From NCBI GenBank assembly GCA_903869675.1, contig CAIQAB010000022.1, forward strand, positions 124,001 through 188,000: a stretch of 64,000 bases of DNA. The letters run 5' to 3'. Positions 18,322 through 26,841 of this stretch are shown piece by piece. The first letter of the stretch is position 1; the number at the start of each line of letters is the position of its first letter. The position numbers and the translations under genes were made by a program. The notes beneath the pieces were generated by a model. That model saw only the letters and a program-made list of their open reading frames with translations. It had not been told where the DNA came from and searched no databases. The DNA comes from an uncultured Verrucomicrobiota bacterium (GTDB lineage: Bacteria; Verrucomicrobiota; Verrucomicrobiia; Opitutales; Opitutaceae).

Positions 18322-20910
18322 TCAAGCTGGGTTGGTGGGAGGGCGGGTGAGGAAGGGCAGGATCTTCTCGTAAACCAAGCGGGGGCTGGCGGGCTTGGTC
18401 ACGTAGTCTTGGACCCCGGCCTTCAGGCAGGCTTCGCGGTCAAAAGGCATGGCTAGGGCGGTCAGGGCAATGATGAACGTGCGGGAGACGGCAGGGTCGG
18501 AGTGGGCGCGGATCAAGCGGATAGCCGCGAGGCCATCCAGCAAGGGCATCTGGATATCCATCAGGACGACGGAAGGACGGAGGGCGACGGTCTTATCCAA
18601 CGCTTCGCGACCATTTGCAGCCGTCTCCACGCAGCAGCCCTTCGCCTCGAGATAATCGCGAAGAGCAATGGCACTAGCAGGGATATCATCAGCGATCAGC
18701 ACGAGCGGTCGGGGACCCGAGAAGGGCGGGGCGGAAATATCGGCGGGCGCGACCGCCTCGGCGGAGACCGCAGGGAGGGGATCGACGGAGTCAGAAAGGA
18801 GAGGCAGGATAAGAGTGAAGGTGGATCCTTCACCAGGCTGACTGATGACCTCGATGCGCCCGCCGTGAAGGGCGGTGAGTTGTTTAACCAAGGCGAGGCC
18901 AAGGCCCGTGCCGCCGTAATCCCGGGCGAGGCGGGCATCGAGTTGAACGAAGGGTTGAAAAAGGTTCGGAATCTGATCGGCCTCGATGCCTATGCCGCGG
19001 TCCCAGACCTCGAGGAGCACCTCGTCACGGACGGTGGATACGCGCAAGCCAAGCAGACCGCCTTCAGGGGTAAATTTGACCGCGTTGCCAAGCAGATTGA
19101 CCAAAATTTGCTGCAGACGACGGGGCTCGGCGCGGACCCGGAGTGTCGGAGGCGGCAGGATGCACTCGAGGGTCTGGCGACGACGCGCGGCCATGGGCTG
19201 GATGATCTGGAGACTATTTTCGCAGATCTCGAGCAACTGATAGGGAGTGAGGACGATGTCGTCCCGACCGGACTCGATTTTGGCGAGATCGAGGATGTCG
19301 TTGATCAGGTCCAGCAGATGGCGACCGCTGGACACCACAAGATCGAGGTAGCGCGACTGTTTTTCGGTGAGGGGGCCGTGGATGCGTTCGACGAGGGATT
19401 CGGAAAGTCCGAGAATGGAGTTAAGCGGAGTGCGCAACTCGTGGCTCATCATCGCAAGGAAGGCGCTCTTGGCGCGATTCGCGTTCTCGGCGGCGCGAGT
19501 GGAGCGTTCGGCGTCACGGATGGCCTCCTGCAGGCGGTTGTTGGTTTCACTCAGGGAGGCTTGCGAGCGGAGCAAATTGACGGTTGTCACCTTCAGAGGC
19601 GTGACATCCACAAAAGAGCACAAAAGGTAACGGGTGCCGCGGAACCGGAGGATGTCCGTGTTGGCGAGCACCGTATGGACCCTACCCTGGTGATCTCGGA
19701 AGCGGGATTCCGCTTCGGGGCCAAGGCATAAGCGGGGCGCGGCGCCGTCCTCCGAAGGGAGAAAAAAATCGTCGATGCGGCGGTGGACGAGTTCCTCGGC
19801 CGGGACGCCGATCAGGCGGAGGGCGGCGGCATTGGTCTCGACGATTTTTCCACTGGTCTCGTGCACGAGCAGGATGCCGCTTTGCACGGTGTTCAGGATC
19901 GCGGCGATACGCCGGCGCTCATCCTCGATGAGGGCCTGGTTGCGGTGGCTCTGTCGCGTGAAGAGGAAGAAAATCGCGAAAAGAATCGCGACCAGCACAC
20001 CGGACATGACGGCGAGCAAAGCGAGCGCCTTGAAAGCGGGCCCGATCACCTCCTGCTCATCGGCGGAGACGATCAGTTGGCCTTGCCAGCTTTCCAGCTT
20101 CAGGGGCATGTAGGCGGAAATAAAAGAGGTCGTGGAGCCGTCGAGTTCGACGCGATGCAGGAGGCGGCCCTCGTAGCCTTCGAGAGAATCGGCCTTGAGC
20201 GCGGCGAGGCTTTCCGGGTGGAAACGAGGCGGCACAGTGACTTGTTTTCCGCCGTGGCGAACCAGCAGCGTGCGCCCTTCCGAATCCAGTAAGTGAATCC
20301 AGACATCGGGATGACTGAGACTGAAGGTGATCAGCCGTTGGCGCCAAAAGAGGCCGGGATCGATGACTGCAAAAACACGGGCGTGGACCTCGCCATCGTC
20401 CTGCTGGACAAGGCCGCTAATGAGAGTGGTGTCGGCCGTGGCGCTGGGAGCCGCGAAAGGCACGAGGGGGGACGAGTGGAAATAGTTTTCCCCGTTCAGG
20501 CGCATAGCCCGCCCGCGGTCATCGGGCCCGATGACGATGAGTTCGCGCAGGATACCCTTGTTAAGGGAGAGGAAACGGCGGATGGGAACCAGGGTATCGG
20601 GCGGGGCGTCGCCCGCTTGCAGCAAGCGCTCGTAGGACAGATGGCTGAGCGAGAACGTGAATTCCTCTCGAAAACGCGAAAAATCCTCGGAGCCGGAGCG
20701 GGATACGCCAAAGGCGAGCTCCCGACCAAGGTCGACCGCACGCTTACGGATATCGCTACGAAGTTCCTGATTGATGGCTAAAGCGCCGAGCACCACCACC
20801 GCCACGGCGACGAGCGCGAGAATCGCGGCGGAACGAAATACCGGCGAAGGAGCGGGACGAGAATTGGGGCTGACTGGATTCAATTCGGATAAAGCTCGAT
20901 GACGGTCCAA
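18322..20910 (-). CDS. Hybrid sensor histidine kinase with periplasmic sensor domain and receiver
   Basis: A protein of 862 aa. After a first membrane helix (about 28-47) there is a periplasmic part of some 240 residues with a Cache-like look, a second helix (about 285-310), a PAS domain (about 335-430), a dimerisation/phosphoacceptor helix with MMSHELRTPLN (His about 490), an HATPase domain with GTGLGLALVKQL, and a C-terminal receiver with VVLMDIQMPLLDG (Asp about 786). This is a complete signalling module. The reading frame starts with a TTG at 20910, overlapping the upstream lipoprotein gene; a second TTG at 20883 overlaps its stop codon by four bases (TTGA) and may be the true start. Signal and target are unknown. 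Confidence 0.85.
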   Translation of the reverse strand: MDRHRALSELNPVSPNSRPAPSPVFRSAAILALVAVAVVVLGALAINQELRSDIRKRAVDLGRELAFGVSRSGSEDFSRFREEFTFSLSHLSYERLLQAGDAPPDTLVPIRRFLSLNKGILRELIVIGPDDRGRAMRLNGENYFHSSPLVPFAAPSATADTTLISGLVQQDDGEVHARVFAVIDPGLFWRQRLITFSLSHPDVWIHLLDSEGRTLLVRHGGKQVTVPPRFHPESLAALKADSLEGYEGRLLHRVELDGSTTSFISAYMPLKLESWQGQLIVSADEQEVIGPAFKALALLAVMSGVLVAILFAIFFLFTRQSHRNQALIEDERRRIAAILNTVQSGILLVHETSGKIVETNAAALRLIGVPAEELVHRRIDDFFLPSEDGAAPRLCLGPEAESRFRDHQGRVHTVLANTDILRFRGTRYLLCSFVDVTPLKVTTVNLLRSQASLSETNNRLQEAIRDAERSTRAAENANRAKSAFLAMMSHELRTPLNSILGLSESLVERIHGPLTEKQSRYLDLVVSSGRHLLDLINDILDLAKIESGRDDIVLTPYQLLEICENSLQIIQPMAARRRQTLECILPPPTLRVRAEPRRLQQILVNLLGNAVKFTPEGGLLGLRVSTVRDEVLLEVWDRGIGIEADQIPNLFQPFVQLDARLARDYGGTGLGLALVKQLTALHGGRIEVISQPGEGSTFTLILPLLSDSVDPLPAVSAEAVAPADISAPPFSGPRPLVLIADDIPASAIALRDYLEAKGCCVETAANGREALDKTVALRPSVVLMDIQMPLLDGLAAIRLIRAHSDPAVSRTFIIALTALAMPFDREACLKAGVQDYVTKPASPRLVYEKILPFLTRPPTNPA

Positions 20911-21872
20911 CCCAGCTCGGGAACGGGGGCGGCGTAGGCGGTATGGAGCTGACCATTGAGCTCCACTGTAGCGGAAGAATGGCCCTCCCGAAGGAGTTGT
21001 GTGGCCATGGTGCGGACGGGGCGGAGCGTGCTCTTGAGGATATTGTAGTCCTCGGGTTTGAAGGTATCGAGCTTCACCGTTTCCAAATATTTGTGGTCCT
21101 TGAGGGGTGGCATCTCAAGACGCTGGATGGCGCTTTCCGTGGCGGCGACCAGCACACCTTCCCGGGAGACTACGGCCACGGCTTGGTTCATGGTGCGGAA
21201 ATATTGCTCGACCAAGGTGGCAATGGTGACATCTAGGCCGGGGACTCCCTCGAGTTTTTCATCCACGTAGACAGGGGCTATGGTGCTTACCATCCAACCA
21301 CGTCCGGCGGGATCGACGTAAGGTTCGGGCACCCAGACGCCCTTGCGACCGGGATTATGAGCGGCATCGGCGAGGTAATAAAAATTGAACTCGGGGATGT
21401 TCATACGCGGCGGATACTGCGCGATCGTGTCGAACCAAGGATAGATCCGGTTCAAGCTGTGTCGGTCATTGTAGTAAGCTTGGCTCACGGCCGGCAGCTC
21501 GCGGCAGATGCGGATCAACTCGGCATCGAGCGGTTCCGTGAGGTAGGCCACCTCCTGCATATCGGACGTGACGGGCAGGACGGCCGAGATCCAAAGCGCG
21601 GCGCCACCATCGTCCTTTGGTTTATGAAAAGCACCGTCGCGAGAGAAGGTGTATTTGGTTTTATCCACACCCCGGATGATTTCGGCACGACGCGAATAAA
21701 GTGAGGCGGTGGTGGCGGCGAGGCGCTCGACCTCCTCGCGCAATCGCCGGAGGTCAGTATCAAGCTGGGTGGCGAGCGAGGGCGCCACGGTGGCGATGGC
21801 CGCGGGTGGGCGCGAACAGGCCGCGAGAGCGAACAGGAGGGCGGCACCTAGCAGGCGGATCAGGCTTTTCAT
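20880..21872 (-). CDS. Cache-type sensor lipoprotein
   Basis: A protein of 330 aa with a lipoprotein signal: hydrophobic N-terminus and lipobox LAAC, so Cys19 would be lipidated. The rest looks like a double-Cache/PDC ligand-binding domain, with GVWVPEPYVDPAGRGWMVSTIAPVY and a following GVPGLDVTIATLVEQY segment typical of that fold. It has no kinase or effector domain of its own. Lying between two kinase genes in one operon, it may bind a small molecule outside the inner membrane and report to the adjacent hybrid kinase. That partnership is inferred. Confidence 0.78.
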   Translation of the reverse strand: MKSLIRLLGAALLFALAACSRPPAAIATVAPSLATQLDTDLRRLREEVERLAATTASLYSRRAEIIRGVDKTKYTFSRDGAFHKPKDDGGAALWISAVLPVTSDMQEVAYLTEPLDAELIRICRELPAVSQAYYNDRHSLNRIYPWFDTIAQYPPRMNIPEFNFYYLADAAHNPGRKGVWVPEPYVDPAGRGWMVSTIAPVYVDEKLEGVPGLDVTIATLVEQYFRTMNQAVAVVSREGVLVAATESAIQRLEMPPLKDHKYLETVKLDTFKPEDYNILKSTLRPVRTMATQLLREGHSSATVELNGQLHTAYAAPVPELGWTVIELYPN

Positions 21873-21887
21873 GAAGTGCTCGTAGTT

Positions 21888-23423
21888 TCAGGTCTTGGCG
21901 GCGTCGGAGGAAGTTGGGCCGAAAAAAACGTAAAAGGTAGCGCCTTCACCTGGGCGGCCTTCGGCCCAGATACGGCCTTGGTGGGAGCGGAGAAGGCGGG
22001 AAACCAAGGAGAGGCCCAGGCCGAGCCCATCGCTCGAAGCAGCACCGGGCAGGCGCGAGAATTCCCGGAAAAGCCGATCGGAATCGCGGGTATCGAAGCC
22101 CACGCCGTTGTCCCGCACGTAGAGCACCGGTCCCGCGGGGGATTCCTGCGCCCCGATCTCAATCATCGGCTCCGACCGGCCGACGGAGTATTTCAAAGCG
22201 TTACCGACTATGTTGAAAAACACTCTTTCCAGCAGAGGCTCGGAAACGAGAATGGGAGGCAAAGGCAGAATATTGATTATCGGACGGGACTTGGGCTGGA
22301 TGGCGGCCAGTTTCCAGCAAAGGCGCTCTATTACTGGCCGGGGGTTTATCGGATGTTCGGGACCGCTGGCGGTATGCTCGTCGGAAGCGAGGCGGAGGAT
22401 GTTAGTGATCATCTCCTCCATCATGAGCGTGGCCGCGTGCGCCTGAGTGATACAATTCTTCACCTCAGGATCGAACGGAGCGGGACCGGTCACGAGTAAG
22501 GAAAGATAGCCTTTGACCACGCAAAGGGGGGAACGCAGGTCGTGGGAAACAAAGGTGGCATAAGACATGAGGAGTTGGTTGGCCTCCTCAAGTTGGCGGG
22601 TGCGCGAACGGACCAGGGCGTCAAGGTCGCGATTCATGGCCTCCAAGGACTCGCGGGCGCGAACCTCGACGGTGATGTCGTCAAGCACGAGCATGACGAG
22701 CGGGCCATCGGTTTCATCGAGGCGAGCGGCCCGGACGTGCAGGACGCGATCACCACCGGGAGCCTTTAGGCGGACGGTAATAGGGCCGGGATTGTCGGGA
22801 CCAGCAAAGGCCGCGGTGACAAGGGCGGTGAGTTCCGCAATGACGGCCGCGGGCAGACTCGCAGACAGGGGTGAGCCGATCCGCGGAGGCAGCCCGGTGG
22901 ACGACAACAAATCATCGGCCCGAGCATTGACCGCAGAGAGGTGAACGGCGGCGTCGACCAAAACAATGGCCGCAGGCGACAGCTCAAAGAGATGCTCGAA
23001 GCGGGCGCGCTGCTCGGCGATGGAGCGGAATCGATTCAGACGGGTGATGGTCCGGACCCGCGCCCGCAGCTCCTCGATCGGGATGGGCTTGGAAATGAAA
23101 TCATCCGCGCCGGCTTGGATACCCTTCAGGCGGGAAGCCTGATCATTCAGGGCGGTCACCATGACGACTGGAATGCTGGCGAGCGCAGGGGTGGAGCGGA
23201 TCTGTTGGCAAACCGCGTAACCATCCAGCTCGGGCATCATGATATCGAGCAGGATCAAATCGGGCCGGTAGCGGGCGGCGGCATCCAGGGCGGCATAGCC
23301 GTCGGCGGCGGTGTGCAGCTCATATTCACCGGAGGATAAAATGGCCTCGAGGGTGGCCAGATTCATCTCCTGATCATCGACAAGAAGGATGCGCGGGAGC
23401 TGCGCGTTGGAAAGGGACTTCAT
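21888..23423 (-). CDS. Receiver-PAS histidine kinase
   Basis: A soluble protein of 511 aa with the receiver first: Asp60 in LILLDIMMPELDG, Lys112 in SKPIPIEE. A PAS-like domain follows (about 140-260), then a coiled coil and a HisKA helix with His294 in FVSHDLRSPL, and an HATPase domain with NIVGNALKYS, the VRDNGVGFDT box and GLGLGLSLVSRLL. No membrane helix. This REC-PAS-kinase layout usually receives phosphate from another kinase or is controlled by it. ATG 23423 overlaps the stop of the next gene upstream by four bases, so co-translation is likely. Confidence 0.9.
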   Translation of the reverse strand: MKSLSNAQLPRILLVDDQEMNLATLEAILSSGEYELHTAADGYAALDAAARYRPDLILLDIMMPELDGYAVCQQIRSTPALASIPVVMVTALNDQASRLKGIQAGADDFISKPIPIEELRARVRTITRLNRFRSIAEQRARFEHLFELSPAAIVLVDAAVHLSAVNARADDLLSSTGLPPRIGSPLSASLPAAVIAELTALVTAAFAGPDNPGPITVRLKAPGGDRVLHVRAARLDETDGPLVMLVLDDITVEVRARESLEAMNRDLDALVRSRTRQLEEANQLLMSYATFVSHDLRSPLCVVKGYLSLLVTGPAPFDPEVKNCITQAHAATLMMEEMITNILRLASDEHTASGPEHPINPRPVIERLCWKLAAIQPKSRPIINILPLPPILVSEPLLERVFFNIVGNALKYSVGRSEPMIEIGAQESPAGPVLYVRDNGVGFDTRDSDRLFREFSRLPGAASSDGLGLGLSLVSRLLRSHQGRIWAEGRPGEGATFYVFFGPTSSDAAKT

Positions 23424-24859
23424 GCGGATGGAGGCAAAGGCAGGGCAAAGTCGGACACCAAGCCGGCCGGGTCCACATGGACAGAAAAGGTGAGATTTGC
23501 ACCTTGGGAGCGCAGCAGAAGACGTGCGGTGGCAAGACCGAGGCCCATGCCCGGTATCTCGCCGCTGAACTTTTTCTCCACCTGCCAATAGGGCCGGCCG
23601 AGCCGGGCCACAAATTCAGGCGGCAAGGCGGGGCCGGGGGCAAACAGACGCAGCCGGTCGGACCCGAGAAAACTGGCATCGAGGCCTAGGCGCGGAGCCT
23701 CGCTGAATTTGCGGTAGTTTTCCATCACCTCGACCAAAGCCAGCCGGAGCGAAGCGACGCAGTAGCCGGAGACCAGTGCGGCGCCTGCTCCCCCACTGTC
23801 GATGCGGAGCTGTTCAATGCCCGCCTCGGAGGCCGCCTCGTGGAGCAATTGCACCCAGGTTTGGTCAGCAACCGCGGCGCCGGATTCAGGCGCACACAAG
23901 GCGTCATGGTAGCGAAGAACATCGATGACCGACTCCTCAAGTCTTTGGGCGCTGAGGCGGGCGCTGGTCAGCAGTTTCCGCACTTGGGTCGAGTGCAACA
24001 AGCCGGGGTCACCAAGCACGAGATCGAGGGTGGCGCCCATGCCGTTGAGGGGGGTGCGGAACTTGTGGGCCAGCAGATTTTGAAAGGTCCAGGTTTCAAG
24101 CTCTCGGCGAACCTCGCTCGTGCGGTCGGTGAACTTGATCAGCAGATCCGCGCTGCGGTTATCCGGGTCACTAAACAGGTCCGCCTGCAACCAGCGGGAG
24201 GCGGAGAAACGGGTCTCGGGAAGAAAGAGCGCGAAGCCTTCGCCGGCACTGAAACCACGGGCGCGGATACGATCGAATGCATCGGGCGGGTCCGGCCGAT
24301 AATAACGACCAAGCAAAGAGAGGCCGTCGGGGGCCGGAGTCGCCGGCAAGTGAAACAACTCGCACGCACGAGGATTGGCCGCGACCAAACACCCGCCCGA
24401 ATCAAGAATGACGAGAGCCTCCAGCGAGTGCTCGACCAGCCAGCGCAGGCGATGTCGCTCGGCCGAGAGGGAATGAAAACGATTAAGACGCAAAATAATG
24501 CGAACCTTGGCCCGCAACTCTAGAGCAGGGATTGGCTTCAGCAGGTAATCTTCAGCCCCCGCATCAAGCGCGGCGGGCATGGCCGTATCCTCATCACTGG
24601 ACGAGAGCACGATGATGGGGATTTCGCGCGCAAGAGGATCGCGACGCAGCTGGGCACAGACCTCCAGCCCGCTCAGACCGGGCATGTTTAAATCGAGCAA
24701 TATCAGGTCAGGCGGCCTGCGCGCGATCTCAGCCAGCCCGGCATGACCGTCGGCAGCCTCCAAGACCTCGCAGTTATCAATCGAGGCGAGCAAGTCACGA
24801 ACACGCAAACGCACCGTCACGTCATCATCAACCACGAGGACGCGACGGAGCTGACTCAT
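23420..24859 (-). CDS. Receiver-PAS histidine kinase-like protein with degenerate ATP site
   Basis: A soluble protein of 479 aa, laid out like its neighbour at 21888-23423: receiver (Asp56 in LILLDLNMPGLSG, Lys108), PAS-like middle, then His265 in LLAHKFRTPLNGM. The ATPase domain is unusual. The N-box reads VMENYRKFSE, so an Asn is present, but the DxGxG box is replaced by a proline-rich stretch (FAPGPALPPEF), while a late GMGLGLATARLL box is kept. ATP binding may be weak or absent, so it may work as a phosphate sink or regulatory partner. Overlaps the genes on both sides by four bases. Confidence 0.83.
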   Translation of the reverse strand: MSQLRRVLVVDDDVTVRLRVRDLLASIDNCEVLEAADGHAGLAEIARRPPDLILLDLNMPGLSGLEVCAQLRRDPLAREIPIIVLSSSDEDTAMPAALDAGAEDYLLKPIPALELRAKVRIILRLNRFHSLSAERHRLRWLVEHSLEALVILDSGGCLVAANPRACELFHLPATPAPDGLSLLGRYYRPDPPDAFDRIRARGFSAGEGFALFLPETRFSASRWLQADLFSDPDNRSADLLIKFTDRTSEVRRELETWTFQNLLAHKFRTPLNGMGATLDLVLGDPGLLHSTQVRKLLTSARLSAQRLEESVIDVLRYHDALCAPESGAAVADQTWVQLLHEAASEAGIEQLRIDSGGAGAALVSGYCVASLRLALVEVMENYRKFSEAPRLGLDASFLGSDRLRLFAPGPALPPEFVARLGRPYWQVEKKFSGEIPGMGLGLATARLLLRSQGANLTFSVHVDPAGLVSDFALPLPPSA

Positions 24860-25533
24860 GGTCGGGATTGCGTAGGCGTCGGCGCCGCAGATGTCACCAC
24901 GCCACGATCACAGGCAAAGCGGGTCAATTCCGCCACCGAGTGCAATCCAGTCTTGCGAATAAGCGACGCCCGATGGCTATGCACGGTGCGCACACTGATT
25001 CCCAGATGCTGACCGATCGACTTGGAAGACATCCCCTCAGCCACCATCCGTAAGACTTCCAGTTCCCTTGAGGTGATACCGGAAAGATCAGGACCCGGGC
25101 TACGGACGATGCCTGAAATAACTCCCGAAATAGTCGGGCCGAGATAGGCACGACCAGCACCCACAGCCTGGAGCGCAGCGGTAAAATCCGAAAAACCGGA
25201 AGTCTTTTCAATAAAGCCACCCGCACCGTGGGAAAACGCCTCTTGAACAACGTGCCGTGTGGTGTTGGCGGAAAAAACCAAAATCCTAGGCCGAACCGGC
25301 CAAGACTCTATGGCCGTGAGAAAGCTGAGGCCGGTTTCCTCGGCTAAAATCCAGTCCAACACAACAATATCGGGTCGGTGCAACTCGGTAAGTCGCAATG
25401 CCTCCTGCACGTTTCCGGCCTGAGCTACGACCCGAAAGCTCGGCATGTAGGCAATGAGGGTGGCCATCATCTGGCGAATCGCAATTTGATCCTCCAAAAG
25501 CAGCACGTTGCGCAAAGGGACATTAGGATGCAT
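24856..25533 (-). CDS. NarL/FixJ-family response regulator
   Basis: A protein of 225 aa with a receiver domain (Asp60 in VVLDWILAEETG, Lys110 in IEKTSG) and a LuxR-type helix-turn-helix at about 153-212 (LTSRELEV-like ITSRELEVLRMVAEGMSSKSI... SVRTVHSHRASLIRK). It should bind DNA as a phosphorylated dimer. First gene of the five-gene signalling cluster, overlapping the next gene by four bases (ATGA). A perfect 21-base inverted repeat lies 41-61 bases upstream of its start and could be its own operator. I see no Shine-Dalgarno sequence before the ATG. Confidence 0.92.
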   Translation of the reverse strand: MHPNVPLRNVLLLEDQIAIRQMMATLIAYMPSFRVVAQAGNVQEALRLTELHRPDIVVLDWILAEETGLSFLTAIESWPVRPRILVFSANTTRHVVQEAFSHGAGGFIEKTSGFSDFTAALQAVGAGRAYLGPTISGVISGIVRSPGPDLSGITSRELEVLRMVAEGMSSKSIGQHLGISVRTVHSHRASLIRKTGLHSVAELTRFACDRGVVTSAAPTPTQSRP

Positions 25534-25848
25534 AAAAACGAACTACATCGCTATTCGGCCATGTGTCATCAGTAAAGGTAGCTAAGCTACCTTTGGTAAA
25601 AAATTAATAAATCCAAAAAAGCGAGCGCTAGATTTGTGAATTAGCGAATAAAAACATTGGGCCAGAAACAGCCCCATCGCCCGGTAAACACTTGTGCGCC
25701 CGGGACCAACTCAAGACTTTCCCACGCCCCCACTCCGGCTTTTGCGGGGTAGACTTAAACTAATGCCAACTCCGCCGATCTCGAGCCACGACCGCAACCC
25801 GCTGCCTGGCCTACGCCATGCGTGACCGAACCCTCGTCCAAACGCCGA
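25534..25848. other. Intergenic region upstream of the signalling cluster
   Basis: This 315-base stretch lies between the regulator gene and rpmI, both on the minus strand. It is more AT-rich than its surroundings in the part next to the regulator, and it contains the inverted repeat at 25574-25594. It should hold the promoter of the signalling operon and the end of the rpmI transcript. I cannot point to a clear terminator or further gene. Confidence 0.6.
25574..25594. promoter_or_regulatory. Perfect inverted repeat, candidate operator
   Basis: Two ten-base arms (AAAGGTAGCT and AGCTACCTTT) flank a single central A. The dyad sits 41-61 bases before the ATG of the NarL-type regulator. Such a strict symmetric element next to a regulator gene suggests a binding site for a dimer, perhaps autoregulation. 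A role as transcription terminator for rpmI is less likely, because no run of T follows the stem on the minus strand. Confidence 0.45.
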
Positions 25849-26043
25849 TCAAAGCCCGAAAGGCAAACAACGCAGCAACTGGGCCTTCTGACCCGGCTCG
25901 ACTTGCTTGTCCTTGGCCGCGCGCCGCTTGGCCTTGGTGCTCTTGGCCGAGAGCAAATGACGAAAGCCCGGTGTGCGGCGCATCAGCTTGCCGGTGCCGG
26001 TCAGTTTAAAACGCTTGGCCACCGATTTTTTGGTTTTTTGCAT
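25849..26043 (-). CDS. rpmI: 50S ribosomal protein L35
   Basis: A basic protein of 64 aa starting [20 protein letters not shown], the standard L35 beginning, followed by the [13 protein letters not shown] segment. Length is right for L35. The start is ATG 26043; the frame is open 15 bases further upstream but the family N-terminus begins here. In many bacteria rpmI is followed by rplT and preceded by infC; here neither is seen, and rpoZ lies directly upstream, 47 bases away on the same strand. The C-terminal [10 protein letters not shown] is slightly unusual. Confidence 0.94.
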   Translation of the reverse strand: MQKTKKSVAKRFKLTGTGKLMRRTPGFRHLLSAKSTKAKRRAAKDKQVEPGQKAQLLRCLPFGL

Positions 26044-26090
26044 AAAGTAGTTCTCCAAAGCCAGGGCAACGCAGACGCCACCCGGCCCAA

Positions 26091-26309
26091 TCAGCGTTTT
26101 GTCAGTTCTTCAACGGTGGGCAGCGTGTAGCTGATCTTGCCCTCGAAAATCTCCCGTAGAGCGATATCCTCGAGCGCAAGTTTCTCCAACGAGACCACCA
26201 GCGGTCGCGCACCACGGCGCAGTTGTTTAACCCGCCGTGAGACAAGGTTGACCAAGATGTTGGGGTCTTCGACCACCTTGCGCGCGCTTTGCAGATAATC
26301 GTCTCTCAT
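26091..26309 (-). CDS. rpoZ: RNA polymerase omega subunit
   Basis: A protein of 72 aa matching the omega fold. The hallmark blocks are [22 protein letters not shown] and [16 protein letters not shown]. Omega helps assemble the beta' subunit. ATG 26309 is chosen over an upstream open frame with no family similarity. Here it precedes rpmI on the same strand, and rpsR starts divergently 267 bases away. The sequence ends soon after the core, as in several small omega proteins. Confidence 0.88.
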   Translation of the reverse strand: MRDDYLQSARKVVEDPNILVNLVSRRVKQLRRGARPLVVSLEKLALEDIALREIFEGKISYTLPTVEELTKR

Positions 26310-26521
26310 GGTTGAAGCGCCAGGGGCGGAAGGGTGAACATAGATGGAAAGGGAAGGGGCGGCCGTCGTTTCGGACGGAATGCCCAGCCTAAAAACCATT
26401 TTCCCAAAACGCGACGTATATCCCGCTCATTCTTGACTTTCCGCGGTAAGAGCTTCCCGGGGCAAAGGCTTGGATACGATTGTCTCCACTGTAAACAGGG
26501 CGCCCCAAACACAACGGCTGA

Positions 26522-26560
26522 ATCGCGGGTTGACAAGAGCCCCCGCGATCCAGCTTGATA
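26522..26560 (+). promoter_or_regulatory. Putative rpsR promoter overlapped by an inverted repeat
   Basis: TTGACA at 26530-26535 is a consensus -35 box, followed after 19 bases by TTGATA at 26555-26560 as a weak -10. The -35 box lies in the loop between two eight-base arms, ATCGCGGG (26522-26529) and CCCGCGAT (26542-26549). The spacer is longer than ideal, so the -10 call is tentative. The first base of rpsR is at 26577. Confidence 0.35.
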
Positions 26561-26576
26561 ACCGTCTTTTTCAAAA

Positions 26577-26774
26577 ATGAGCGCCACCGAAACCACCGCC
26601 ACCCAGTCCCTCACCCCCGAGGCCTTCCCCTTCACCCAGCCCGAGCTGATGGTCCGCTACGTCACCGACACCGGCAAGATCCTGCCGCGCAAATACACCC
26701 ACCTCTCGGCCAAACAGCAGCGTCGCGTCACCGCCACGATCAAACGCAGCCGAGCCATGCTGCTCGCCAAGTAA
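26577..26774 (+). CDS. rpsR: 30S ribosomal protein S18
   Basis: A protein of 65 aa. The second half is unmistakable S18: YVTDTGKILPRKYTHLSAKQQRRVTATIKRSRAMLL, which binds 16S rRNA beside S6. The N-terminus is short and lacks the cysteine-rich zinc site seen in some S18 paralogues, so this is the zinc-free type. It is transcribed alone, not with rpsF/rplI, and is followed at once by a strong hairpin terminator. No Shine-Dalgarno is seen before the ATG, only a T/A-rich stretch. Confidence 0.94.
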   Translation: MSATETTATQSLTPEAFPFTQPELMVRYVTDTGKILPRKYTHLSAKQQRRVTATIKRSRAMLLAK

Positions 26775-26810
26775 ACCGCCCTCTCGGCGACCCGCTTACT
26801 TCCCTGACTG

Positions 26811-26841
26811 CCGGGACGGCCGAAAGCCGCCCCGGTTTTTT
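26811..26841 (+). terminator. Intrinsic terminator after rpsR
   Basis: Arms CCGGGACGGC (26811-26820) and GCCGCCCCGG (26826-26835) pair with one mismatch around a CGAAA loop and are followed by a run of Ts (26836-26841). The run ends at the base before the tsaC start codon, so tsaC transcripts coming from rpsR would have to read through it. Confidence 0.8.
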
